A DNA stretch of 64,000 nucleotides, taken from Burkholderiales bacterium (lineage in GTDB: Bacteria > Pseudomonadota > Gammaproteobacteria > Burkholderiales > Burkholderiaceae_C). The notes beneath the pieces were generated by a model. It saw only the letters and a list, made by a program, of their open reading frames with translations. It made no database searches and had not been told where the DNA came from. Position numbers and translations under genes: made by a program. The stretch lies in assembly GCA_016702555.1 (NCBI GenBank), contig JADJDV010000007.1, positions 620,001 to 684,000 on the forward strand, given 5' to 3'. Position 1 is the first letter of the stretch. The number at the start of each line of letters is the position of its first letter. This document shows, in pieces, positions 21,156 to 29,781 of the stretch.

Positions 21156-22630
21156 GCAGCTTTGCCGAGCGCTGCGGCGTGCACGACGCGGCGCGCGCGC
21201 AGGCCATGGCCGACACGCTGGCGGCGATGGAGGCCGATGGCGTCGATCTGGTGCGCGTCGCCTGGTGCGACCTGCACGGCATGCTGCGCGCCAAAGCGCT
21301 GACCCCGGATGCCGCCGCGCGGGCACTGCGCGAGGGCATCGGCATGGTCAGCACGCTGATGCTGAAGGACACCTCGGACCGCACGGCATTCAAGGTGTTC
21401 GAGCCCGGCGGCACCGCCAGCCTGCCGGGCTTTGGCCAGGCCAACAACCTGGTGCTGCTGCCCGACCCGGCCAGCTACCGGCGCCTGCCCTGGGCGCCCG
21501 GCACCGGCTGGCTGCGCGCGCAGCCGTGGCAAGTCGACGGCCGTCCGGTCGAGCTGGATGCGCGGCATGTCCTGCAACGCTCGCTGGCGCGCCTGCATGC
21601 TTTGGGCATGGACCTGCGCTGCGGGCTGGAGATCGAGTTCCACATCTACCGCATCGAGGACCGGCGCGCGCAGCTTGACCCGGCGCAGGCCGGCTGGCCC
21701 GGCGAGCCGCCCGGCGTCGGCCTGATCCACCCGGGCTACCAGCTGCTGGGCGAGGCCTGGCTGGACATGGCCGAGCCGGCGCTGCGCATCGTGCGCGAGA
21801 CGGCGCTGGGCCTGGGCCTGCCGCTCACCTCGCTGGAGATCGAGCTGGGGCCGAGCCAGGTCGAGGCGGTGTTCGACGTCACCGACGCGCTGACCGCCGC
21901 CGACAACATGGCGCTGTTTCGCAACGGCGTGCGCATGGCCCTGCAGCGCGCCGGCTACCACGCCAGCTTCATGTGCCGCCCGCCGTTTCCGAACATCATG
22001 TCGAGCGGCTGGCACCTGCACCAGTCGCTGGCGGCACAAGGCGATGGGCGCAATCTGTTCAGCCGGGCGCAGCCGGCGCCGGGCAGCACGCCGAGGGACG
22101 CCGGCCATGGGCTGTCGGACCTGGGCGAGCATTACCTGAGCGGCCTGCTGGCGCACGCGCGCGGCATGACGGTGTTCTGCACGCCCACCGCGAACGGCTA
22201 CGGGCGCTTCCGGCCCCACGCGCTGGCGCCGCAGTCGGTGCTGTGGGGGCGCGACAACCGCGGCGCGCTGCTGCGCGTGGTGGGCGGGTGCGGCGACGCC
22301 GGCACGCGCATCGAAAACCGCCTGGGCGAGCCGGCCGCCAACCCCTATCTCTATCTGGCCTCGCAGATCGCCGCCGGGCTGGACGGCATCGAGCGCCGGC
22401 TGCGCGCGCCGCGCGCCACCGATGACCCGTATCATCCGGACGCCGACCGCCTGCCCACTTCGCTGCGCGAGGCCGTGCAGGCAATGAACCAGGATCCGGT
22501 GCTGGGCCACGCCTTCGGCACCGACTTCATGAACTACTACACGCGCATCAAGCTGGCCGACGCGTCGCGGCACGAACAGGCCGAGGACAAGCAGGCCTTC
22601 GATCAGCGCGAATTTTTCAGCAGGATATGA
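21152..22630 (+). CDS. Glutamine-synthetase-like ligase (gamma-glutamylamide synthetase type)
   Basis: The ATG at 21152 gives 492 residues. GS catalytic-domain motifs are present: GLEIEFHIYRI and SLEIELGPSQVE for metal/glutamate binding, SSGWHLHQSL in place of the usual ATP-site histidine motif, the Arg region ALAPQSVLWGRDNRG, and IENRLGEPAANPYLYL. The N-terminal DLVRVAWCDLHGMLRAKAL resembles the GS beta-grasp domain. Relatives outside true GlnA glutamylate amines such as aniline, isopropylamine, ethanolamine or polyamines. The 4-base overlaps on both sides, with a Rieske oxygenase and a ferredoxin, recall aniline dioxygenase operons in which a GS-like protein activates the amine. No adenylylation Tyr motif is recognisable. 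Confidence 0.88.
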   Translation: MSSFAERCGVHDAARAQAMADTLAAMEADGVDLVRVAWCDLHGMLRAKALTPDAAARALREGIGMVSTLMLKDTSDRTAFKVFEPGGTASLPGFGQANNLVLLPDPASYRRLPWAPGTGWLRAQPWQVDGRPVELDARHVLQRSLARLHALGMDLRCGLEIEFHIYRIEDRRAQLDPAQAGWPGEPPGVGLIHPGYQLLGEAWLDMAEPALRIVRETALGLGLPLTSLEIELGPSQVEAVFDVTDALTAADNMALFRNGVRMALQRAGYHASFMCRPPFPNIMSSGWHLHQSLAAQGDGRNLFSRAQPAPGSTPRDAGHGLSDLGEHYLSGLLAHARGMTVFCTPTANGYGRFRPHALAPQSVLWGRDNRGALLRVVGGCGDAGTRIENRLGEPAANPYLYLASQIAAGLDGIERRLRAPRATDDPYHPDADRLPTSLREAVQAMNQDPVLGHAFGTDFMNYYTRIKLADASRHEQAEDKQAFDQREFFSRI

Positions 22631-22965
22631 CGATTACCGTGCACTTCGTCACCGCCCCCGTCGGTGGCAGCTTCGAGCAATACGACGTGGCCGCCAAGCC
22701 GGGCATGAGCCTGATGCAGGCAGCCGTGAACGCCAACCTGGAGGGCATCGCCGCCGACTGCGGCGGCGCCATGACCTGCGCCACCTGCCATGTCCACGTC
22801 GACGAGCCCTGGCGCGCGCGCGTGCCGCCGGCCAAGGCGGGCGAGCTGGACATGCTGCAGTTCACCGCCGAGCCGGCCGACGACGGCAGCCGCCTGAGCT
22901 GCCAGATCGTGCTGACGCAAGAGCTGGACGGGCTGACGGTGCGGCTGCCGGCGCGGCAGTACTGA
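22627..22965 (+). CDS. [2Fe-2S] ferredoxin, adrenodoxin/putidaredoxin type
   Basis: The 112-residue protein has the plant/vertebrate-type cluster ligands Cys 45, Cys 51 and Cys 54 (ADCGGAMTCATCHVHV) and Cys 92 (LSCQIVL), the spacing of adrenodoxin-like ferredoxins. It would pass electrons to the Rieske oxygenase two genes upstream. It overlaps the GS-like gene by 4 bases (ATGA), giving a fully coupled three-gene operon. There is no reductase gene nearby, so the electron source must be encoded elsewhere. The converging LysR gene ends 19 bases away. Confidence 0.92.
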   Translation: MTITVHFVTAPVGGSFEQYDVAAKPGMSLMQAAVNANLEGIAADCGGAMTCATCHVHVDEPWRARVPPAKAGELDMLQFTAEPADDGSRLSCQIVLTQELDGLTVRLPARQY

Positions 22966-22984
22966 GTTCCGGTGGCGCCGCCAC

Positions 22985-23872
22985 CTATACCATTCTGGCG
23001 GCCTCGCTGTGGATCCAACCGAGGAACGCTTCGACATTGGTCCGCTTGGCGTGGCGGGCGGGATAGACCACGAAGTGCGCCTTGCTACGCACCGCTTCGT
23101 CCAGCGAGCAGATGGGGCGCAGCTTGCCATCGGTGATGTGCTGACTGGCTATGGTGGTGCTCTCCAGCGCCACGCCGAGGCCTTGCATGGCCGCGTCCAG
23201 CGCCATTTGGGCGCGATCGAATCGGACCCGGAAGCGGTCGGGCGCGCGCTTGTTGCTGAACATGGAGAACCAGTCTGACCACTGCACAAGGCTCACATTG
23301 CTCTGAATCAACGGCAGCTTGAGCAATTGCTCCACTTGACGGATCCCGTGTCGCTCGATGAATGACGGGTTTGCCAGCGGGACGATGCGTTCCTCGAACA
23401 GGGGCTCCACGATCAGGTCGCCCCACGGTGGCACGCCGTAGCGGATGTCGACGTCGGCCTGGCCCAAGTCGAAATCACTCTGCGTATGTGCCGCCGACAG
23501 ATTCAGCGAAATGCCCGGACAGGCCTGGGAGAAGCGGCGTAGCCGCGGCATTAACCACAGACTCGCGATGCTGGGCGCGGAATGCACGTACAGGCTGGTG
23601 CTGTCGCCTTGCCGCAAATCGTCAGTCGCAAGCGAAATGGCCGACAGCGCGGCGGCAATGCGCGGCAAGTACTGCTCGCCCGCCGCGCTGATTCGCACAC
23701 CGTGCGCGCTGCGTTCGAACAAACGCACACCGAGGTCTGCTTCGAGCCGAGCAATCTGATGGCTGATGGCTGAGGCCGTTAGATGCAATTCGGTCGCGGC
23801 CAGCGCGAAGCTGCGTCGCCTGGAGACGGCTTCAAAGGCCAGCAGGTTGGCGATTGGAGGTATTGATGGCAT
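22985..23872 (-). CDS. LysR-family transcriptional regulator (GcvA-like)
   Basis: The 295-residue protein begins with the winged helix-turn-helix IANLLAFEAVSRRRSFALAA followed by TASAISHQIARLE, and VRISAAGEQYLPRI ends the DNA-binding part. The effector domain (about 95-290) resembles the GcvA/AmpR subgroup (DIRYGVPPWGDLIVEPLFEE). It is transcribed divergently from the SDR/TRAP/transketolase operon at 24000-29595 and shares a 127-base promoter region with an exact LysR-type palindrome at 23893-23907. It is therefore the likely regulator of that operon. It converges on the ferredoxin gene at 22965. Confidence 0.92.
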   Translation of the reverse strand: MPSIPPIANLLAFEAVSRRRSFALAATELHLTASAISHQIARLEADLGVRLFERSAHGVRISAAGEQYLPRIAAALSAISLATDDLRQGDSTSLYVHSAPSIASLWLMPRLRRFSQACPGISLNLSAAHTQSDFDLGQADVDIRYGVPPWGDLIVEPLFEERIVPLANPSFIERHGIRQVEQLLKLPLIQSNVSLVQWSDWFSMFSNKRAPDRFRVRFDRAQMALDAAMQGLGVALESTTIASQHITDGKLRPICSLDEAVRSKAHFVVYPARHAKRTNVEAFLGWIHSEAARMV

Positions 23873-23892
23873 CGGGTGAACCCCCGCTTAAA

Positions 23893-23907
23893 ATGAAGTT
23901 TTTTCAT
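23893..23907 (+). promoter_or_regulatory. LysR-type operator palindrome
   Basis: ATGAA-GTTTT-TTCAT is a perfect 5-5-5 inverted repeat containing the LysR signature T-N11-A (T 23894 to A 23906). It lies 21 bases upstream of the LysR start and about 93 bases upstream of the SDR start, the normal place for the recognition-binding site. The surrounding sequence is clearly A/T-rich compared with the window. Confidence 0.6.
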
Positions 23908-23999
23908 CTTATATTGAAATTTTATCGCTTGCTGTCATGAGACATGAAACCTAGGATTGCCTCCATCGGTTCCGAAACCGATTTTTAGGAGACAACCAA

Positions 24000-24749
24000 A
24001 TGCTGCTCAAAGACAAAGTTGCGGTGGTCACCGGCGGTGCCGGGATCAATGGCCTGGGATTTGCCGCCGCTCGGATGATGGCGACGCAAGGCGCTCGCGT
24101 TGCGATCATGGATCTGGTGCGTGCCGAGCCCGCCTCGGCGGCGGCGCGGCTCGGCGCCGAGCACCTGGGAGTGGTCGGCGACGTGACCGACAAGTCCGCT
24201 TGCGAGGCCGCCGCGGCTGCGGTGCTGCAGAAGTTCGGCCGCATCGACGTGTTGATCAACAACGCTGGTATTACGCAACCGGTGAAGACGCTGGAGATTA
24301 CCGGGGCCGACTATGACCGCATCCTTGACGTCAGCCTGCGCGGCACGCTGTATATGTCGCAAGCCGTGTTGCCCGCGATGCGCCAGCAGAAGTCGGGCTC
24401 GATCGTCTGCATCTCATCGGTGTCGGCGCAACGCGGTGGCGGCATCTTCGGCGGCCCACACTATTCTGCGGCCAAGGCCGGTGTGCTGGGCCTGGCGCGT
24501 GCGATGGCGCGTGAGTTCGGCGGCGACAACGTCCGCATCAACTGCATCACGCCCGGCCTGATCGAGACCGACATTACCCAAGGCAAGCTCACACCCGAGC
24601 GCAAGATCGAAATCAATTCGACCATTCCGCTGGCCCGCCTGGGTCGCGCCGACGATGTGGCCGGTGCCTGCGTCTTTCTCGCCAGCGACCTGTCCGCCTA
24701 CTGCACCGGCATCACGCTGGATGTCAATGGCGGCATGCTGATTCATTGA
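24000..24749 (+). CDS. SDR-family dehydrogenase/reductase
   Basis: The 249-residue classical SDR has the nucleotide-binding VTGGAGINGLGFAAARMM, NNAG, the catalytic Ser in CISSVSAQRGGG and the catalytic YSAAK. The C-terminal CTGITLDVNGGMLIH is typical of 3-oxoacyl-reductase-like sugar or polyol dehydrogenases. A strong TTAGGAGAC site precedes the ATG. As first gene of an operon with a TRAP transporter and a split transketolase, it probably oxidises a hydroxy substrate to the ketone or ketose that the transketolase then cleaves. This role is inferred from position. Confidence 0.9.
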   Translation: MLLKDKVAVVTGGAGINGLGFAAARMMATQGARVAIMDLVRAEPASAAARLGAEHLGVVGDVTDKSACEAAAAAVLQKFGRIDVLINNAGITQPVKTLEITGADYDRILDVSLRGTLYMSQAVLPAMRQQKSGSIVCISSVSAQRGGGIFGGPHYSAAKAGVLGLARAMAREFGGDNVRINCITPGLIETDITQGKLTPERKIEINSTIPLARLGRADDVAGACVFLASDLSAYCTGITLDVNGGMLIH

Positions 24750-24805
24750 GCGCATCAGACCCCCGAGTTCGAGCCAGATCACCAAAGTACTAAAGGAGAC
24801 AAGCC

Positions 24806-25798
24806 ATGCAACGAAAGACATTCCTTCGCCATTCACTGCTCGCAGTGGTCGCCGCGGCGCTACTGCCGCTTTCCGTCGGCGCCCAGACAACCAAGCTGAC
24901 GCTCGGCCATGGCGCGGCACCGGGCAATCCCCGACACGAGGCCGCAGTGAAGTTCGCCGAAGTGCTCAAGTCCAAGAGCGGCGGCCGCATCGAGGTGCAG
25001 GTCGCGCCGTCGGCCCAACTCGGTGATGACGCCCAGATGGTGACGGCGCTGCGCACTGGAGCACTAGACATGTCGGCCAATTCACAGGGCGCGGTGGCCA
25101 GCGCTGTGCCTGAATACGCTGCCTTCGGCATGCCGTTTCTGTTCAGCGATGCGGCGCAGGCCTTCAAGTTGCTCGATGGCGCGCTCGGCAAGGAACTGTC
25201 CGACAAGTCGACCGCCAAGGGCCTGATCGTGCTCGGTTACTGGGACAACGGCATCCGCCACATGACCAATAGCAAGCATCCTATAACCAAGGTCGATGAC
25301 ATGAGGGGTCTGAAGATGCGTACACCGCCAGACAGCGTGTTGGTCGACATCATGCAGGCGCTTGGCGCGCAGGCGCAGCAGATCAAGTTCGCCGAACTGT
25401 ACGTCGCACTTCAGCAGGGTGTGGTTGATGGCCAGGAGAACCCGCTCGCGAATATCCATGCCAGCAAGCTCTACGAGGTGCAGAAGCACTTGGCCCTTAC
25501 CAGCCACCAGTTCCAGATGACGCCGTTTCTGATGAGTAAGCGCAGTTGGGATCGCCTGTCAGACGCCGACCGCAAGGCGGTGCAGGAAGCGGCTGTGGAA
25601 GCGACTGTGCTGCAGCGCAAGCTCTCGCACGAGGCTGACGAGAAGCTGTTGGCCGAACTCAAGACCAAGGGTATGCAGGTAACCAATGTCGATAAGGCAG
25701 CGTTTGCCAAAGCGACTTCAAGCGTTGACGATAAGTGGGTCGCCGGAGCAACTGGCGCCTATGTCAAGAAAGTCATCAGCGCCGCCCGCGCCAACTGA
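24806..25798 (+). CDS. TRAP transporter substrate-binding protein (DctP type)
   Basis: The 330-residue protein starts with a signal peptide (FLRHSLLAVVAAALLPLSVGAQ). DctP features are LGHGAAPGNPRHEAAVKFAE, FGMPFLFSDA, and the conserved carboxylate-binding Arg in GLKMRTPPDSV, followed by VALQQGVVDGQENPLANI. The conserved Arg suggests an organic or sugar acid ligand. A strong AAAGGAGAC precedes the ATG. The two permease genes follow immediately, giving a full TRAP system. Confidence 0.93.
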   Translation: MQRKTFLRHSLLAVVAAALLPLSVGAQTTKLTLGHGAAPGNPRHEAAVKFAEVLKSKSGGRIEVQVAPSAQLGDDAQMVTALRTGALDMSANSQGAVASAVPEYAAFGMPFLFSDAAQAFKLLDGALGKELSDKSTAKGLIVLGYWDNGIRHMTNSKHPITKVDDMRGLKMRTPPDSVLVDIMQALGAQAQQIKFAELYVALQQGVVDGQENPLANIHASKLYEVQKHLALTSHQFQMTPFLMSKRSWDRLSDADRKAVQEAAVEATVLQRKLSHEADEKLLAELKTKGMQVTNVDKAAFAKATSSVDDKWVAGATGAYVKKVISAARAN

Positions 25799-25858
25799 CG
25801 CGATTGATCCGAATACCGGCGCACTGCGCTGCGCCGGCCATCCTTTGCGGAGATCCCC

Positions 25859-26389
25859 ATGAACGCTGTCGCACATGCCAGTGCGCTTGAACGCGCTGTG
25901 GTCGGTGTTTGTCGGACCGTGCTGTGGCTGAGCACGACCGTCATCTTTTTCATCTTGGTGGCCAACACCATCCTGCGCTACGCCACCGGAACCAGCCTGC
26001 AGTGGGCCAATGAGGTACCGGAGCTGACCTTTCCGTGGCTGGTGATGTCAGGCGTCGTGCTGGCGGCATCGCATGGCGCCCACATCACGACCAGCTTCCT
26101 GATGGACGCGGTGCCGGCCAGTGTGCGGCGCTTCGTTGAAACGATCAGTTGGCTGCTGGTCGTGGCCCTCTACGCCACGCTGTCGTATGCCACCTATCAG
26201 ATGCTGGAGATCGTGCACGACGAGAAATCGCCGATCTTGCAAGTGCCGGGCTCGGTCACCTATGGCTGCGTCATGGGCGGCATGGCGATGCTGGCCTTGC
26301 TGGCGCTGCAGTCGGCATGGCGCACCTGGCGTGGAGTGTCGCGGGTCGCACCAGCGGACGAATCCGAACTGCCCACCGCGCATTGGTGA
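25859..26389 (+). CDS. TRAP transporter small permease (DctQ type)
   Basis: The 176-residue protein has four membrane segments, including TVIFFILVANTILRYATGTS and a second segment with FPWLVMSGVVLAASHGAHI, which is the DctQ signature (RY..G....W..E followed by G.....H). It forms the membrane complex with the large subunit at 26427-27686. It lies 60 bases after the binding protein and 37 bases before dctM. Confidence 0.92.
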   Translation: MNAVAHASALERAVVGVCRTVLWLSTTVIFFILVANTILRYATGTSLQWANEVPELTFPWLVMSGVVLAASHGAHITTSFLMDAVPASVRRFVETISWLLVVALYATLSYATYQMLEIVHDEKSPILQVPGSVTYGCVMGGMAMLALLALQSAWRTWRGVSRVAPADESELPTAHW

Positions 26390-26426
26390 GCAGCACTTTT
26401 ACAAGTTCACGACGCAGGAGAAGCCC

Positions 26427-27686
26427 ATGAGTGCCCTGATCCTCATCGTTTTCATGATCGCGGCCGTCGCGGCCATCCCGATCGCCCACGCGCTGATGAT
26501 GGCGGCGCTGGCGGCGGCGGCCACTTCGGACCGCATTCCGCTTGATCTGCTGGTGCAACAGATGGTTGCGCAGGTGCAGAGTTTTCCGCTGATCGCGATC
26601 CCGTTCTTCATGCTGACGGGATCGCTGATGATGGGCGGCAGGCTCGGCGCCGCGCTGGTGGGCGTGCTGACGACATTGATCGGCCGCTTTCACGGCGGAC
26701 CGGCGCAGGTCGGCGTGCTGTCGTCGACACTGTTCGGCGGCGTGTCCGGTTCGGCAGTGGCCGATGCCTCGGCGATCGGCTCACTGCTGATACCCTGGCA
26801 CAAGCGCCTCGGCTATCCGCCCGCATTCTCGGCCGCGACGCTGGCGGCGGCGGCGACGATCGACATCCTGATTCCGCCGTCGATTCCGCTGATCATCTTC
26901 GCGCTGACCGCCAACGCGTCGATTGCGGCGCTGTTCTATGCCGGCGTGCTGCCTGGCCTGCTCCTGTGCGGCGGCTTCATGCTCGCGTGCTGGTGGGTCG
27001 GCTGGCGCCGCGATTTTCCGCGTGATACGACGCCGGTCAACATGGCCGCATTCCGCAAGCATCTGCTGTACTCGTCGCCCGCCTTGCTGCTGCCTGTGCT
27101 GATCGTTGTGTTCCTTCGCTTTGGCATCGCCACGCCAACCGAGGTCGCGGTGCTGTCGACGCTTTACGCCGGCCTGATTTCGGCGGTGGTCTATCGCGAT
27201 CTGGGTTGGAAGCGCTTGAATGACGCCATCGTGCACTCAGGCCTGGCCACCGGTGTCGTGCTGCTGGTCATCATGGCCTCAGCGGCAATCGGCTGGCTGC
27301 TGACCTACGATCAGATGCCGCAGGCACTCGCCCAGTGGGTACTCGACAACGTGCACATCCGCTGGGTGGTGATCCTACTGATGAACTTGATGATGTTGTT
27401 CGTCGGGATGTTCATCGACCTGCCGGCCGCGATTCTGCTGCTGACGCCCGTGTTCCTGCCGCTGGCAGAAAGTGTGGGCATGGATCCGGTGCAACTGGGC
27501 ATCATGATGGTGGTCAACCTGGCCGTGGGGCTGTACACGCCGCCGGTCGGAACGACCCTGTTCATTACCAGCGCGCTGGCCAAGGTGAAGGTCGGGCAGA
27601 CCGTACGCGAACTGGGGCCATTCTACTTTGTGGCCTTCGCCATTCTGGCGCTGGTGTCCTACGTGCCTGCCACGATCCTGCGCTGA
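26427..27686 (+). CDS. TRAP transporter large permease (DctM type)
   Basis: The ATG at 26427, after GCAGGAG, gives 419 residues with about twelve membrane segments. DctM landmarks are AIPFFMLTGSLMMGG, the GGVSGSAVADASAIGSLLIP loop, AATIDILIPPSIPLIIFAL and VGLYTPPVGTTLFITSALAK. The protein uses the sodium gradient to import the ligand delivered by DctP. An earlier in-frame start at 26121 overlaps dctQ and is not family sequence. Confidence 0.94.
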   Translation: MSALILIVFMIAAVAAIPIAHALMMAALAAAATSDRIPLDLLVQQMVAQVQSFPLIAIPFFMLTGSLMMGGRLGAALVGVLTTLIGRFHGGPAQVGVLSSTLFGGVSGSAVADASAIGSLLIPWHKRLGYPPAFSAATLAAAATIDILIPPSIPLIIFALTANASIAALFYAGVLPGLLLCGGFMLACWWVGWRRDFPRDTTPVNMAAFRKHLLYSSPALLLPVLIVVFLRFGIATPTEVAVLSTLYAGLISAVVYRDLGWKRLNDAIVHSGLATGVVLLVIMASAAIGWLLTYDQMPQALAQWVLDNVHIRWVVILLMNLMMLFVGMFIDLPAAILLLTPVFLPLAESVGMDPVQLGIMMVVNLAVGLYTPPVGTTLFITSALAKVKVGQTVRELGPFYFVAFAILALVSYVPATILR

Positions 27687-27727
27687 TGTGCGCACTTTTT
27701 AATGACTTGAATACCGGGAAACACGAG

Positions 27728-28594
27728 ATGAATGCTTCCACTCTCACTACCACGGCCGATCTGGGTGAACTGGCGCGCTGCGCCTGGCGCATTCGCCGTT
27801 ATGCGCTGCGCATGGGCGAGGTTCAAGGCCAGGGTTACATCGGCCAAGCGCTGGGGTACGCAGATGTCCTCGCCGTGGCTTATGGTCATGCGCTAAACCT
27901 GCGGCCAGAAGATCCCAAGTGGGAAGAGCGCGATCGTTTTCTGCTCTCGCACGGCCACTATGCGATCGCCCACTACGCCGCGCTGATCGAGGCCGGCGTC
28001 GTACCCGAGAACGAACTTGAGACCTACGGTAGCGACGATAGTCGGCTCCCAATGTCGGGCATGGCGACCTATACACCGGGCATGGAGATGTCGGGCGGCT
28101 CACTCGGTCATGGTCTGCCGATCGCAGTCGGCATCGCGCTGGCGCTGAAGCATAAAGACAACCCGGCCTTCGTCTACAACTCGATGTCCGACGGTGAGCT
28201 TGACGAAGGCTCGACTTGGGAGGGGGCGATGTCCGCCGCCCACCACGGACTGGACAACCTGATCTGCCTGGTGGACATCAACAACCAGCAAGCCGATGGA
28301 CCATCGTCCAAGGTGCTTGGTTTCGAGCCCCTGGCCGACAAATGGGTCGCCTTCGGCTGGCATGTGCAACGCGTCAAGGGCAACGACCTGTCTGCGGTGC
28401 TAACCGCGTTCGATGCCGCGCGCCATTTAAAGATGCGCCAGCCGCGCGTGATCCTGTTCGACACCCTGATGGGTAAGGGTGTGCCGTTTCTGGAGCAACG
28501 CGAGAAGAACCACTTCATCCGCGTCGATCCGCCCGAGTGGCAGCAGGCCCTGGCCATTCTCGATCAATCGCAACCCGAAGGAGCGTTGGCATGA
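27728..28594 (+). CDS. Transketolase N-terminal (PP domain) subunit
   Basis: The ATG at 27728 gives 288 residues, the size of the first half of a split transketolase. The thiamine diphosphate motif reads MSDGELDEGSTWEGAMSAAH followed by LVDINNQQADG, with Ser where GDG is normal. FLLSHGHYAIAHYAAL and GGSLGHGLPIAVGIALALK are characteristic. It overlaps the C-terminal subunit by 4 bases (ATGA). It would transfer two-carbon glycolaldehyde units between a ketose and an aldose. Split transketolases in catabolic operons often act on unusual sugars such as apulose-4-phosphate or sulfofructose-6-phosphate. Confidence 0.92.
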   Translation: MNASTLTTTADLGELARCAWRIRRYALRMGEVQGQGYIGQALGYADVLAVAYGHALNLRPEDPKWEERDRFLLSHGHYAIAHYAALIEAGVVPENELETYGSDDSRLPMSGMATYTPGMEMSGGSLGHGLPIAVGIALALKHKDNPAFVYNSMSDGELDEGSTWEGAMSAAHHGLDNLICLVDINNQQADGPSSKVLGFEPLADKWVAFGWHVQRVKGNDLSAVLTAFDAARHLKMRQPRVILFDTLMGKGVPFLEQREKNHFIRVDPPEWQQALAILDQSQPEGALA

Positions 28595-29595
28595 ACACCA
28601 CCGTACAGAACAAACCCCGCCTCACCACCTCGGCGATGATCGCCTCCATCGCCGCCGACGGGCAGCGCGTCACGGCCGCGCCGTTCGGCAAGGCGCTGGT
28701 CGAGTACGCCCGCGAGCGACCGAACATCGTCGGCATGACCGCCGATCTGGCCAAATACACCGATCTGCATCTTTTCGCACAAGCCTACCCGGAGCGCTTC
28801 CACCAGATGGGCATGGCCGAGCAGCTGCTGATGGCCGCGGCCGGCGGCATGGCCAAGGAAGGCCTGACGCCCTTCGCGACCACCTACGCGGTCTTCGGCA
28901 CCCGGCGCGCCTACGACTTCATCCATCAGGTGATTGCCGAGGAGAACCTCAACGTCAAGATCTGCTGCGCGCTGCCAGGCCTGACCACAGGCTACGGACC
29001 GAGCCACCAAGCCACCGAAGACTTGGCAATGATGCGTGGCGTGCCAGGGTTGACTATTGTCGACCCCTGCGATGCGCTCGACATCGAACAGGCGGTGCCG
29101 CAGATTGCTGAGCACCAAGGCCCGGTTTACATGCGCCTGTTGCGCGGGAACGTCCCGCTAGTGCTGGACGAGTACGACTACAAGTTTGAGTTGGGCAAGG
29201 CAAAGATGGTGCGCGACGGCAATGATGTGCTGATCATCTCCAGCGGCTTCATGACCATGCGCGCGCTTGAGGTGGCCCAGACGCTGGCCGAGGACCATGT
29301 TGACGTGGGCGTGTTGCACTGCCCGACCATCAAGCCACTGGATGTGGAATCCATTGTGCAGGCAGTGCGCGCCAAGCCACGGTTGGTGGTTGTCGCCGAG
29401 AACCATTCTGTGGTTGGCGGCCTGGGCGAGGCGGTCGCAACAGCGCTAATGACGCGCGGCGTACAACCGGCGCGCTTCCGGCTTGCCGGCTTGCCTGACT
29501 TGTTCCTCGACGCTGGCGCTCTGCCGACGTTGCACGCCCGCTATGGCATCAGCCGCGAAGCGTTGGCAGTGCGTATCAAGGGCTGGCTCAGTTGA
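28591..29595 (+). CDS. Transketolase C-terminal (Pyr domain) subunit
   Basis: The ATG at 28591 overlaps the N-terminal subunit and gives 334 residues. The Pyr domain has the cofactor-activating Glu in FHQMGMAEQLLMAAAGGMA, with LTPFATTYAVFGTRRAYDF behind it. The C-terminal domain continues through NDVLIISSGFMTMRALEVAQ and VVAENHSVVGGLGEAVA. Together with the preceding gene it makes one complete transketolase. It is the last gene of the operon; no sugar kinase or isomerase is present. Confidence 0.92.
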   Translation: MNTTVQNKPRLTTSAMIASIAADGQRVTAAPFGKALVEYARERPNIVGMTADLAKYTDLHLFAQAYPERFHQMGMAEQLLMAAAGGMAKEGLTPFATTYAVFGTRRAYDFIHQVIAEENLNVKICCALPGLTTGYGPSHQATEDLAMMRGVPGLTIVDPCDALDIEQAVPQIAEHQGPVYMRLLRGNVPLVLDEYDYKFELGKAKMVRDGNDVLIISSGFMTMRALEVAQTLAEDHVDVGVLHCPTIKPLDVESIVQAVRAKPRLVVVAENHSVVGGLGEAVATALMTRGVQPARFRLAGLPDLFLDAGALPTLHARYGISREALAVRIKGWLS

Positions 29596-29781
29596 GTGAA
29601 GAGCCACGACCTCATACCGAAGCTAACATCGACCAGAGGTTGGCGGTTTCTGCATGTCGTAAACAAGAAAAGGCGCCCAATCGGGAGTGGTTAGGCGTGT
29701 GTTTGTAGCTGGTGTAGTTCTCCAGAAGGGCTGGCCGGCCTCCTCGGCTTTGCGGCCGGAGCGGTAGTGCTGAGCGTTGGC

